A stretch of DNA of 64,000 nt from NCBI GenBank assembly GCA_910584865.1, contig CAJUCE010000016.1, forward strand, positions 1-64,000. Reading direction: 5' to 3'. Under the pieces are notes generated by a model. It had not been told where the DNA came from, did no database searches, and saw nothing but the letters and a program-made list of their open reading frames with translations. Positions 17,190 through 25,903 of the stretch are shown one piece after another. How positions within the stretch are numbered: the first letter of the stretch is position 1; each line of letters starts with the position of its first letter. The stretch comes from an uncultured Acetatifactor sp. GTDB taxonomy: Bacteria; Bacillota; Clostridia; Lachnospirales; Lachnospiraceae. Both the position numbers and the translations under genes were made by a program.

Positions 17190-17438
17190 GTATGGAAGTG
17201 TAGAGACGGAACTGGAAAAAACAGTTTCGGAACGAACATGCCCGGGAGAATTTGCAGATGCGCTCTAATGCAGATGCAAATTGCTCCCCGATAAGGGCAT
17301 GGTAGTGCAGAGACGGAACTGGAAAAAACAGTCACGGAACGAACATGCCCGGGAGAATTTGCAGATGCGCTCTTTTGCAGATGCAAATTGCTCCCCGATA
17401 AGGGCATGGTAGTGCAGAGACGGAACTGAAATAGGAGG
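17190..17438 (+). promoter_or_regulatory. Structured leader element, tandem copies D1/D2 (upstream of GH3)
   Basis: A 107-bp unit occurs twice (17190-17296, 17297-17403) plus 25 bases of a third. Each unit folds as CATGCCC / GGGCATG (17237-17243 with 17295-17301; 17344-17350 with 17402-17408), then GGGAG / CTCCC and AATTTGC / GCAAATT, with the 3' bulge cgataa. The final tail CGGAACTGAAATAGGAGG is the GH3 ribosome site. The two units differ at only a few positions, suggesting recent duplication. Related single elements occur at 1, 2088 and 56901. Confidence 0.75.
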
Positions 17439-17443
17439 TATAT

Positions 17444-20068
17444 ATGGCAAAATTTTTTGCATCAACCACCCCGGAGATCAGCGAACGGGAAAAACATAAC
17501 ATGGAACGGGCCAGAAAGATTGCTTCCCAGGGCATGGTACTGCTTTCCAACAACGGCGCCCTGCCCCTTAAAGAGACGGGAAACATCGCCCTCTTCGGCA
17601 ACGGCGGCAGGATGACGGTAAAGGGCGGCACCGGCTCCGGGGACGTGAACAGCAGGTCCGTGGTGAACGTGGAGCAGGGCCTGGAGGAGGCGGGCTTTAC
17701 AGTGACCACCAAGGACTGGCTGGGCCGCTACGATACCGCTGTGGCGGATGCCAAGGCGGCTTACGGGGCGGAAATGAAAGCGGCTGTGGAGAAGGGCGGC
17801 GGCATGCCCATCCTCTACATTTTTGACAATCCTTTCAAAGAGCCCCCCATCCCCCCGGTGACCGAGGAGGACTGCCGGAAGGCGGAGACAGACACGGCCC
17901 TGTTCGTCCTGGCCAGGAATTCCGGCGAAGGAAAGGACAGAAGGCCGGTGGCAGGGGAATACGGCCTGTTTCCGGAGGAGGAAGAGGCCATCCGTACACT
18001 GCGGGCGCATTTTAAACAGGTGATTCTGATCCTGAATGTGGGAAGCGTCATCGATACCGGATTCCTGCGCAAGGAGTCAGGGGCTGACGCCATCCTGCTG
18101 ATGAGCCAGGCGGGCAATATCGGCGGCTATGCCCTGGCGGACGTGCTCACCGGAAAAGTGACACCCAGCGGCAAGCTTACCGCAACCTGGGCGGAGCACT
18201 ACGAAGACTACCCCGGAGCTTCCAAATTCAGCCACATGAACGGCGATGTGGACGACGAGTATTATGAGGAAGGCATCTACGTTGGTTATCGGTATTTCGA
18301 TACTTTCAATGTGGCTCCCGCCTATCCATTCGGCTTCGGACTGTCCTACACCACCTTCCGGACAGAGACGGAAAAAGTGGAGGCAGACGGAGAAAATGTC
18401 ACTTTACAGGTAAAGGTGACCAACACCGGAAGCCGGTATACGGGAAAAGAAGTGGTGCAGGCCTACTACTCCGCCCCCCGGGGGAAACTGGAGAAACCCT
18501 ATCAGGAGCTTGCGGCTTACGCCAAGACAAAGGAACTGGCCCCCGGAGAGTCCCAGTGCCTGAAAATCGTCTTCCCCACCCCGCGCATGGCATCCTATGA
18601 TGAAGAAACGGCTTCCTGGATTCTGGAAAAAGGGGAATACTACATACGGGTAGGCAATAGCTCCCGGAACACGATAGTGGCGGCCGTCCTGGTACTGGAC
18701 GGGGAGGCGGTGACGGAGAAGCTTTCCAACCGCCTCACCCTGGACTGCGAAATGAAGAGCCTGTCCGCCGGGGAGGCCCTTCCCTACACCTATGAAGGGG
18801 AACAGGCACAGAAGGAAAGCGCTCCCCGGATTTCCATCGATGCCGGGACGGTTCCCTGCATTGAGGCTGTGTACCAAAAGGAAAATCCCCGCCTGGCTTC
18901 GTCCCGGGAGGAGAAGCTGACCATGGACGACGTGCGGTCCGGCAGGGCATCCCTGGACGAACTGACGGCACAGCTGACCGTGGAGGAGATGGCCGAGCTT
19001 TGCGTGGGAACGGCCAGAGGCGGCATGGGCGGCAATTCCGTCATCGGAGCGGCTTCGGCGGCCTGCCCCGGCGCGGCGGGAGACACCACATCCAGGATGA
19101 TCGAAGACCGCAACGTCCGGAACATGATTCTGGCGGACGGCCCTGCGGGACTGCGCCTGTCCAGATATTTCTCCGCGGACAGGGACGGCAACCTGATTCC
19201 CGGCAGTGAGGACTCCTCCCTGGCAGAGCTTGGCATGCTTCTGGGACAGAATAGGAAAACTGAGATCCCCCAGGACGCGGTGACCTATTATCAGTACTGC
19301 ACCGCCATTCCCATCGCTACCCTGCTGGCCCAGACCTGGGACAGGGAGGCAGTCGAGGAAGCGGGGGACATTGTAGGCGGCGAGATGGAGGAACTGGGCG
19401 TCACCCTTTGGCTTGCCCCGGGCATGAACATTCACAGGAACCCCCTGTGTGGACGGAATTTCGAATATTATTCCGAAGATCCGCTCGTTGCGGGCTGTTG
19501 CGCGGCCGCGGACACCCTGGGCGTGCAGAAACACAGGGGCGTGGGTACCACCATCAAACATTTTGCCTTCAATAACCAGGAGGACAACCGGATGCATGTG
19601 AACGCCCACATCGGCGAGCGGGCCATCCGTGAGATTTACCTGAAATGCTTTGAGATCGCGGTGAAGACATCCCAGCCCATGTCCATCATGACCTCCTACA
19701 ACCTCATCAACGGCACCCACACTGCCAACAGCTATGACCTGCTGACCGCCATCGCCAGGGACGAATGGGGCTTTGGGGGAATCATTATGACTGACTGGGG
19801 CACCACCGGAAGCATCGAGATGAATCCGGGCCGGAAATTCAAGTACGGCTGTTCCAACGCGGCGGGCTGTGTCCGGGCGGGCAATGACCTGACTATGCCC
19901 GGCAGTCAGGCGGATGTGGACGAGATTGTACGTTCCGTGGACGCGAAGGAAGGGGAAGTGAGCTGTCCCATTACCCTGGGCGATCTCCAGGCCTGCGCCG
20001 GGAGGATGCTGAACGTGATCGCAAAGAGCTCCGTCTATGAGAATGCGGCGGCGTACAGGGTGGATTGA
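17444..20068 (+). CDS. GH3 beta-glucosidase with permuted domain order
   Basis: Family 3 glycoside hydrolase, 874 residues, hydrolysing beta-glucosides. The domain order is reversed relative to most GH3 enzymes. The alpha/beta-sandwich (C-type) domain comes first (ILILNVGSVID, PFGFGLSYTTF), then a fibronectin-III-like domain at about 310-420. The (beta/alpha)8 barrel comes last, with nucleophile D784 in IIMTDWGTTGS. This inverted order is known from rumen Ruminococcus albus and Butyrivibrio enzymes. The barrel includes GRNFEYYSEDP and KHFAFNNQE substrate-binding motifs. No signal peptide. Expression starts behind the tandem leader element; its ribosome site is AGGAGG. Confidence 0.95.
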   Translation: MAKFFASTTPEISEREKHNMERARKIASQGMVLLSNNGALPLKETGNIALFGNGGRMTVKGGTGSGDVNSRSVVNVEQGLEEAGFTVTTKDWLGRYDTAVADAKAAYGAEMKAAVEKGGGMPILYIFDNPFKEPPIPPVTEEDCRKAETDTALFVLARNSGEGKDRRPVAGEYGLFPEEEEAIRTLRAHFKQVILILNVGSVIDTGFLRKESGADAILLMSQAGNIGGYALADVLTGKVTPSGKLTATWAEHYEDYPGASKFSHMNGDVDDEYYEEGIYVGYRYFDTFNVAPAYPFGFGLSYTTFRTETEKVEADGENVTLQVKVTNTGSRYTGKEVVQAYYSAPRGKLEKPYQELAAYAKTKELAPGESQCLKIVFPTPRMASYDEETASWILEKGEYYIRVGNSSRNTIVAAVLVLDGEAVTEKLSNRLTLDCEMKSLSAGEALPYTYEGEQAQKESAPRISIDAGTVPCIEAVYQKENPRLASSREEKLTMDDVRSGRASLDELTAQLTVEEMAELCVGTARGGMGGNSVIGAASAACPGAAGDTTSRMIEDRNVRNMILADGPAGLRLSRYFSADRDGNLIPGSEDSSLAELGMLLGQNRKTEIPQDAVTYYQYCTAIPIATLLAQTWDREAVEEAGDIVGGEMEELGVTLWLAPGMNIHRNPLCGRNFEYYSEDPLVAGCCAAADTLGVQKHRGVGTTIKHFAFNNQEDNRMHVNAHIGERAIREIYLKCFEIAVKTSQPMSIMTSYNLINGTHTANSYDLLTAIARDEWGFGGIIMTDWGTTGSIEMNPGRKFKYGCSNAAGCVRAGNDLTMPGSQADVDEIVRSVDAKEGEVSCPITLGDLQACAGRMLNVIAKSSVYENAAAYRVD

Positions 20069-20188
20069 TGGGGCTGAGATTGGTTCCAGTATGACATACA
20101 CCAATTACCACTATGTTTCACGAAGGATAAGTTTTCGGGCTGTAAGGAGGAGGGCATGCCTCCCTCCTCCGCCTTGTCCTGGCGCTTT

Positions 20189-21403
20189 CTATGCATAATA
20201 CTGCGCCTGCGCATGCCACATCTCATAATACTTCCCGGTATCGTCCGCCAGAAGCTCCCGATGGGTGCCGGACTGGACGATCCTGCCCTCGTGGAACACC
20301 AGGATTCTGTCGCAGAGTCTGCAGGAGGAAAGCCGGTGGCTGATATAGATGGTAGTTTTATCTCCTGCAATTTCATCAAATTTCGCGTAGATTTCTGCCT
20401 CCGCAATGGGGTCCAGGGCTGCGGTGGGCTCGTCCAGGATGATGAAGGGTGTATCCCGGTACAGCGCCCTGGCAAGGGCAATTTTCTGGGCTTCTCCGCC
20501 TGAGATCTCCACCCCGTCGGTATCAAAATTCCGGTATATTGGGGTTTCCAGGCCCTTGGGCATCTCCCGGTACCGCTTCCCAAATCCCACCTCTTCAAGC
20601 AGTCCCTCCGCCTTTTCCTTATCCCAGGAGGCATCGCAGGATATATTGTTGCCAAGAGGAACCGCCAGCAGGTTATAATCCTGGAAAACCACGGAAAAAA
20701 GATTCAGATACTGCCTGTAATCATACTTTCGAATATTGAAATCATTCATGATGATCTCCCCTTCCGTTGGGTCATAGAGGCGGCACAGGAGCTTTACAAA
20801 GGTGGTTTTGCCGCTTCCGTTCATACCCACTACGGCCACACGCTCCCCGGAGCGCAAGTTCAGGCTGATATTTTTCAAGGCAAAATCACTGCTTCCCTGG
20901 TACCGGAGACTGACATTCCGAAAGGAAATTTCGAACTGCTTATCACTGCGCTTTTCCACGGCCAGGCTGCCCTGGTACATGTCGTTTTCTATATCAAAAA
21001 AGTTCAGATAGTCTGCCAGAAACTTCTCGTTTTCCTGAAAGCTTCCGAAGATGCCAAGGAGTGTCTGGATGCTTTCCGTCATTCTTTCCATGTAGCCTAC
21101 ATACTTGATGACGCTTCCCACGGGGAAGGCTCCCAGTGTACAGTAACAGCACACGATCAGGTAGGAAAAACCTTTTGTCAGCCAGGAAAAAACTGAACCG
21201 GGAACTACGATGAAGCAGAATATTTTGTGGGCCGTATCCATAAAAGCCTTTTTATGTTCCCGATTGCACTTTTCATAAAGACAGTCGATGAGGGGTTGCT
21301 GCCGGTATATCCGGTTGTCGGTTCCGGACGGGTGAAAACCCTGGAGTATTCTGTTTTCATCCATCATTTTTCTGCCCATGCTGTTATCTTCTTCCATTGC
21401 CAT
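20189..21403 (-). CDS. ABC exporter, N-terminally truncated
   Basis: The ATPase half is complete: Walker A GMNGSGKTTF, signature ISGGEAQKIALARAL, Walker B FIILDEPTAALDP, and the H-loop in YISHRLSS. Only about 140 residues of the membrane domain precede it, against about 320 in the intact homologue at 50814, so the first three or so helices are missing. The first residues (MAMEEDNSMGRKMM) do not look like a transporter start and no good ribosome site precedes them. It lies downstream of the LytTR/GHKL pair but behind a terminator and a minisatellite. Most likely a decaying gene. Confidence 0.75.
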   Translation of the reverse strand: MAMEEDNSMGRKMMDENRILQGFHPSGTDNRIYRQQPLIDCLYEKCNREHKKAFMDTAHKIFCFIVVPGSVFSWLTKGFSYLIVCCYCTLGAFPVGSVIKYVGYMERMTESIQTLLGIFGSFQENEKFLADYLNFFDIENDMYQGSLAVEKRSDKQFEISFRNVSLRYQGSSDFALKNISLNLRSGERVAVVGMNGSGKTTFVKLLCRLYDPTEGEIIMNDFNIRKYDYRQYLNLFSVVFQDYNLLAVPLGNNISCDASWDKEKAEGLLEEVGFGKRYREMPKGLETPIYRNFDTDGVEISGGEAQKIALARALYRDTPFIILDEPTAALDPIAEAEIYAKFDEIAGDKTTIYISHRLSSCRLCDRILVFHEGRIVQSGTHRELLADDTGKYYEMWHAQAQYYA

Positions 21404-21503
21404 GTGCGGGCTTTTTCGCGTGAATTCCGCACGGGAATCCTGATAAATTACATCTAAAAATGCTCAGAGAGCTGATTCCATGTTATCAGCATAGCACAAG
21501 GGC

Positions 21504-21558
21504 ATAAAAAAAGTGCAGTTTGTTGCCAAATAGCGAAAATTTGATGTCAACTGCACTT
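21504..21558 (-). terminator. Terminator of the LytTR/GHKL operon
   Basis: On the reverse strand AAGTGCAGTT (21558-21549) pairs with AACTGCACTT (21520-21511), followed by TTTTT (21510-21506). The 28-base loop is long but the 10-bp stem is perfect. Confidence 0.7.
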
Positions 21559-21620
21559 GGGGTGAAGGGGGTGCATTGCGCTTTTTATGCGAAGCGGGGC
21601 GCCGGATGCAATGTGTGATA

Positions 21621-21720
21621 TGTAATGCGTTGGCGTGCGGCGTACTGATATGTAATGTGTCGGTGTGCGGCATACTGACATACAATGTGTCGGCGTGCGT
21701 CGTACTGACATGTAATGCGC
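21621..21720 (+). repeat. 30-bp minisatellite, 3.3 units
   Basis: Units start at 21621, 21651 and 21681, with a partial unit at 21711. Each reads like tgtaatgcgt-tggcgtgcgg-cgtactgaca with a few changes. It lies just past the histidine-kinase stop, in the 330-bp gap before the truncated ABC gene that also contains the terminator. Being a multiple of three it leaves a repetitive reverse frame open, but that frame has no ribosome site. Confidence 0.8.
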
Positions 21721-21734
21721 AGACATGCATGGAG

Positions 21735-22379
21735 TTACTGGGGCAGCATCACCTCTGTGGAAAATGCCTCATCCTCTGATGCCCTGGTGATATGCCCGCC
21801 CAGTTTCTTTACGATGGCATCCACCCGGTTCAGGCCCAGGCCCCGGCCCTGCCCCCTGGTGGTGCCGAAATGAGTCTTTTTCCTCCCGCCGGCGGTATTT
21901 GTCAGGGCGAAATACAGGAAATTACCCTTCATTTCCATATAAATGCGGATCAGCCGCTTCTCCGGAGGCAGCTCCATGCAGGCCTCCATGGCGTTGTCCA
22001 GGAGATTGCCGATGATGGTGCATAAATCCAGTTCCGGCGTGGTCAGCAGCACCGGAATCCGCACTTCTGCCTTGATCCGGATCTGCCGCTCCCCCGCCAG
22101 GGAAAGCTTGCTGTTCAAAACGGCATCCGCCGCCCGGTTGCCGGTTCTGATCACCGTCTCCACGTTGGTCAGGTCATCGTCCAGCATGTCCAGGTAGCAC
22201 TGAATTTCGGCCAGTTCCCCTTTAGCTGCATGAACCTTCATGGCCTGGATGTGGTGCCTGTAATCATGCCGCCATCCCCGCATTTTTCCGTACATACTTT
22301 CCACTTCGGCGTAGTATTTCTGTAAGAGCTCCTGTTCAAAGAGCGTGACTTTTCTTTCAATCAGCTTGTCAAAAAACAT
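21735..22379 (-). CDS. GHKL-type sensor histidine kinase lacking membrane domain
   Basis: Kinase of the AgrC-like GHKL class, 214 residues. The phospho-acceptor is H38 in GWRHDYRHH, the N-box is IIGNLLDNAMEAC, and the G-box is GQGRGLGLNRV. The membrane sensor found in AgrC-type kinases is absent, so this is a soluble kinase core. It could be fed by another sensor or be a truncated form. AAGGAGAATGTC precedes the ATG. It follows the LytTR regulator by 60 bases and completes a two-component pair. Confidence 0.88.
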   Translation of the reverse strand: MFFDKLIERKVTLFEQELLQKYYAEVESMYGKMRGWRHDYRHHIQAMKVHAAKGELAEIQCYLDMLDDDLTNVETVIRTGNRAADAVLNSKLSLAGERQIRIKAEVRIPVLLTTPELDLCTIIGNLLDNAMEACMELPPEKRLIRIYMEMKGNFLYFALTNTAGGRKKTHFGTTRGQGRGLGLNRVDAIVKKLGGHITRASEDEAFSTEVMLPQ

Positions 22380-22439
22380 GACATTCTCCTTGTGTAAATT
22401 GCTTTTCCAAAAACCAGTGATTTCTGCAGTCTCCGGTCA

Positions 22440-23141
22440 TTACAGGTATTTTGCCAGGGCCGCATAAACCTCTGCGTACATCCCCCTGCTCATGGGGACG
22501 GTGTCTCCGTCTGCCATGGTGATGCCGGAGCGGGTGATTTTCTTAATCTGGCTTAAATTCACCACAAAGGAACGGTGCACCTTTAAAAAGGTCTCGTCCA
22601 ACTGCTCCGAAAACCTGCTCAAAGCCATGCGCATCCGGCAGACGCCCTGAACCGTGTGTACGGCGATATGCACATTTTCAGCCTCAATATAGATAATATC
22701 GGACAAGGGAACCTTCTTGCTGCCGTCCCCGTCCGCCAACAGGACACAGCGCTGCCGGAAGGCAAGGTTGTTCGCCGCCCTGTCCAGTACCGGATTAAGC
22801 TTTGCCCCGTCCACAGGCTTCAGCAGATAGTGGAGAGCGGACACGTCGAAGCCGTCGCTGAAATATTCATAATATCCAGTCACAAAGACTATCTGCAGCG
22901 TCCTGTTTTCCTGCCGTATCTTTTTCGCCAGTGCCACGCCGTTCATGCCCGGCATTTCCACGTCCAGGAGCAGAATGTCGAAATCTTTTTCCCCGTCATA
23001 ATCGAACAGAAATGACTTTGCGTCCGCATATTTCCTGATTTCCGCAAGATGCCGCGTCCTTTCAGCCCAGGAGGCGGCTATTACGGCCAGAAATTCCCTC
23101 TGATTGTCATCGTCGTCACAGACGGCTATTTTCAGTTTCAT
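22440..23141 (-). CDS. LytTR-family response regulator
   Basis: Response regulator of the AgrA/LytR type, 233 residues. The receiver domain has the acidic pocket DDDD near residue 10, phospho-acceptor D60 in DILLLDVEMPG and a conserved K in LLKPVDG. The C-terminal LytTR DNA-binding domain (about 130-233) contains IIYIEAENVHIAVHT and FLKVHRSFVVNLSQI. AAGGATGATTC is the ribosome site. It is first in an operon with the GHKL kinase; LytTR proteins often autoregulate. Target genes are not evident. Confidence 0.93.
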   Translation of the reverse strand: MKLKIAVCDDDDNQREFLAVIAASWAERTRHLAEIRKYADAKSFLFDYDGEKDFDILLLDVEMPGMNGVALAKKIRQENRTLQIVFVTGYYEYFSDGFDVSALHYLLKPVDGAKLNPVLDRAANNLAFRQRCVLLADGDGSKKVPLSDIIYIEAENVHIAVHTVQGVCRMRMALSRFSEQLDETFLKVHRSFVVNLSQIKKITRSGITMADGDTVPMSRGMYAEVYAALAKYL

Positions 23142-23186
23142 GAATCATCCTTCCCTTTTTGCGGTGGTTTTATTGTCTGCAGTTCT

Positions 23187-23215
23187 ATAGTAGCACAGTC
23201 GTTTTGAATTGGCAA
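23187..23215 (-). promoter_or_regulatory. Promoter of the LytTR/GHKL operon
   Basis: On the reverse strand TTGCCA (23215-23210), a 17-base spacer, then TACTAT (23192-23187). The remainder of the gap to 23492 contains no gene; the plus-strand promoter for the DUF4869-like gene is not clear. Confidence 0.6.
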
Positions 23216-23492
23216 TGTGCCGGATGACAGGAGAATTGAGACGAAAGTTCCTGGATGCTCCTGAATTGCTTTGAGGTCATGCCTGAAAATATCCTGTGGG
23301 AAATGTCGGGTTGCGGATTTGTCCTGCTGTATGCTATACTGATTCTGGAATTGTAGATAAGGGCAATTTCAAGTTTGGTAATTATCGGAAAAAGCTGATA
23401 CTTTTTATTTGGGCGCCAGACAACGAAAGCCTGTGCATTTTGATGAGATCTTGATTCCGCTTTAAAAAGAGGTGCCGCAGGGAGGGCAGGGG

Positions 23493-23942
23493 ATGCTGAA
23501 GATTATATTTGGAGAGGTGGAGAATGCCGTTTACCATCCTCCCACATATTTTGACAATCAATACGAAGACGAGTGGATTACCGATCCTTTAACTGTTGCC
23601 ATGATCAAGGATATTGACAAATCGGATGTAGTGGGCGTGCACCTGATCCAGAGCCCGGTGCTTGGCCCCATCTCTGTAAAGGAGATTTCCGGCGGCGTGA
23701 AGACGCTGATCCTGATGGCTTTTGACAGGAGCGGCAGGATTTTCAATGCCTCCTCCTGCGGGGATAACTGTGCGAAGTGGATTGTGGAGTTGGGGAAAAT
23801 GGCGGACCTGACCATTAACCTGCATCATGTGATGGATTTCAGCTCCGTCCCGACGTTTGAGGCGGTTATGCTCAATACGGGAGTGACTGTCCACAGCTAC
23901 GGGGAATACCTGGAAGAAGCCATTCAGATAAAGGAGCGCTGA
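23493..23942 (+). CDS. DUF4869-like protein
   Basis: A 149-residue protein opening MLKIIFGEVENAVYHPPTYF and continuing YEDEWITDPLTVAMIKDIDK, which I recognise as DUF4869. It has a typical SGGVKTLILM core and a conserved CGDNCAKW motif. Function is unknown. ATG 23493 is chosen because AGGGAGGGCAGGG precedes it; a GTG seven codons earlier lacks a site. It ends three bases before the P-loop gene, an arrangement I recall as recurrent in Clostridia, so the two proteins probably act together. Confidence 0.8.
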   Translation: MLKIIFGEVENAVYHPPTYFDNQYEDEWITDPLTVAMIKDIDKSDVVGVHLIQSPVLGPISVKEISGGVKTLILMAFDRSGRIFNASSCGDNCAKWIVELGKMADLTINLHHVMDFSSVPTFEAVMLNTGVTVHSYGEYLEEAIQIKER

Positions 23943-23945
23943 CGG

Positions 23946-24563
23946 ATGAAGGGAAAATATCATATTGTTGTACAGAATAACAAGCTCCGGTATGACCTTG
24001 ATGTAAGAAGGAACATTACGGTTATCCGCGGCGACAGCGCTACAGGGAAGACAAGGCTGATCGCCCTTGTGGAGCAGGCGGCAGCCCTGGGGGAGGGATC
24101 CGGCGTGGAAGTCCGCTGTGAGCGTCCCTGCAGGACGTTGGGCGGAAATGACTGGAATCTGGTGCTGCCCAATCTTCACGGGCAGATTATTTTTCTGGAT
24201 GAGGAAAGCAGATTTGTGAAATCACAGGAGTTCGCGGAGGCGGTGAGGGCTTCGGACAATTATTTTGTGATTATCACCAGGGAGGATTTGCCCAATCTGC
24301 CGTATTCGGTGGATGAGATTTATGGTATTCATGTTTCCGGGAAATACCATGACCTGAAACGGACTTATAACGAGCTGTACCATATTTACAGCACAGAGAC
24401 TTTTTCGGGGAAAGAAAGACCGGAGACTGTTGTGGTGGAGGATACAAACGCGGGTTATGATTTTTTTCAGACAGTATGCGGTGAGAATGGGATTGCCTGT
24501 GTAAGCGCGGGAGGCAAGTCTAATGTGAAAACGGCGGCAGGATGCCTAAGACAGGGAAGATGA
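23946..24563 (+). CDS. P-loop ATPase partner of DUF4869, probably truncated
   Basis: The product has a Walker A motif, GDSATGKT at residues 29-36, and a Walker B-like segment (GQIIFLDEES). The middle part reads DNYFVIITREDLPNLPYSVD. The coding sequence ends at residue 205 shortly after IACVSAGGKSNV. The last dozen residues look like out-of-frame sequence and homologues run longer as far as I recall, so a frameshift or deletion near 24525 is likely. AAAGGAG about ten bases upstream supports the start. It is transcribed with the DUF4869-like gene. The substrate acted on by ATP hydrolysis is unknown. Confidence 0.7.
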   Translation: MKGKYHIVVQNNKLRYDLDVRRNITVIRGDSATGKTRLIALVEQAAALGEGSGVEVRCERPCRTLGGNDWNLVLPNLHGQIIFLDEESRFVKSQEFAEAVRASDNYFVIITREDLPNLPYSVDEIYGIHVSGKYHDLKRTYNELYHIYSTETFSGKERPETVVVEDTNAGYDFFQTVCGENGIACVSAGGKSNVKTAAGCLRQGR

Positions 24564-24687
24564 AGCGGCTTTTAAGAAAATGATACAGAGCGCTCACAGG
24601 CGAAAGACGGAAAATTCAGCGGAGATGGATGCAAAATATGGCAGGCAGGTTTTTCTGGATTCAAGAACCAAAACGAGGTGATGTTAA

Positions 24688-25779
24688 ATGAACAAAGATC
24701 CTTTTAAAGAATACATCAAAGAGTCCGAGCCGGGGAAACGGGACAAAGGGTATGCGTGGCATACGGCCATTGGCCTGCAGGCTGTTGACGGGCTGAAAAC
24801 ATCCGAATATCTGATGCATACTGCTGTCCGTAATATAGAGGGCGAGATATCTTTCGAAGAGGCAAATGCCCTTCTGCAGGCCTATTATGCGGAGCATCCT
24901 GCCCGTGATGCGGAAGACCGCACCGAGGAAGCCGATAAGGTTTCCGCCAGGATCGCGGCGCTTCTTTCCGAGAGAGCATTTAGCTTTACGCCCAATGAAT
25001 ATCTGTCCATTCACAGAAAGCTGTTCACCGGTATCTATTCCCATGCAGGGCGCATTCGGGATTACAATATCACGAAAAAGGAATGGGTGCTTGACGGGGC
25101 CACCGTCCTTTATGGCAGTGCTACGGAACTGCGTGCGACACTGGACTATGACTTTTCGGAAGAGAAAAAGTTCTCCTACCGAAATCTCTCAATGGACGAG
25201 ATTATCCATCACCTTGCCATATTTGTTTCGAGGCTGTGGCAGATTCATGTATTCAGAGAAGGCAACACCAGAACGACAGCGGTGTTTTTTATCAAATATC
25301 TGCGTGTTCTTGGCTTTGACGTGACGAATGATATTTTTGCCGAGAATGCATGGTATTTCCGAAATTCACTTGTCCGGGCAAACTATAACGATTTGAAAAA
25401 TGGTATCCATGAAACGACGGAGTTTCTGGAGGTGTTTTTAAGAAATCTTATGCTGAATGAGCGTCATCCGCTTCATAACCGGACATTGCACATCAGCGGC
25501 GCTTTCAAAAGAGAAAACCCGGACATTGGAGCGTTAAAACCGGACATTGGAGATTTAAAACCGGACATTGAAAAAATATTTCATCCGAAAACAGCGAACC
25601 AGATTCTGGTACTACGTGAGGCATTTCCGGGGCAGATGATTTTTGGACGTTCAGATGTGATGGAAGTGATTGATATCAGGCCGTCCAGAGCATCAGAGCT
25701 TCTGAAGGAGATGGCAGCGCATGGAGTCATTGAACCGGTTGCCGGACGTGGGAAAGGAAAATACAGATTTGGAAAATAG
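24688..25779 (+). CDS. Fic-domain protein with C-terminal winged helix
   Basis: Fic proteins usually transfer AMP from ATP to protein side chains. The N-terminal half has the NIEGEISFEEANALL element typical of the family; a canonical (S/T)xxxE inhibitory serine is not obvious there. The catalytic loop is HVFREGNTRTT with H187, a variant of HPFxxGNGR that keeps the histidine, acidic anchor position and arginine. A linker with repeated KPDIG units (about 276-293) leads to a winged-helix domain (DVMEVIDIRPSRASELLKEM). GAGGTGATG precedes the ATG. DNA binding plus Fic suggests autoregulation or a toxin-antitoxin-like role; that is inference. Confidence 0.88.
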   Translation: MNKDPFKEYIKESEPGKRDKGYAWHTAIGLQAVDGLKTSEYLMHTAVRNIEGEISFEEANALLQAYYAEHPARDAEDRTEEADKVSARIAALLSERAFSFTPNEYLSIHRKLFTGIYSHAGRIRDYNITKKEWVLDGATVLYGSATELRATLDYDFSEEKKFSYRNLSMDEIIHHLAIFVSRLWQIHVFREGNTRTTAVFFIKYLRVLGFDVTNDIFAENAWYFRNSLVRANYNDLKNGIHETTEFLEVFLRNLMLNERHPLHNRTLHISGAFKRENPDIGALKPDIGDLKPDIEKIFHPKTANQILVLREAFPGQMIFGRSDVMEVIDIRPSRASELLKEMAAHGVIEPVAGRGKGKYRFGK

Positions 25780-25903
25780 GAGATGCAGGAAATATTAGGT
25801 TTGCTTTCCCGTGTATTGGCGGAATTCCGGTATCCTACACATCAGATTCGTTTTCATACATTATCGGCACTTAATTGTCTAACTTTTAACAGGAGTGAAA
25901 TGT

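Noticed and set aside
17190..17428. CRISPR or plain satellite
   Set aside because: The whole 107-bp unit is repeated with no variable spacers, and the unit is a structured element shared with other loci.
18404..20104. Long reverse-strand reading frame opposite the GH3 gene
   Set aside because: Shadow of a confident GH3 gene; composition biased to Gly, His and Pro with no domain.
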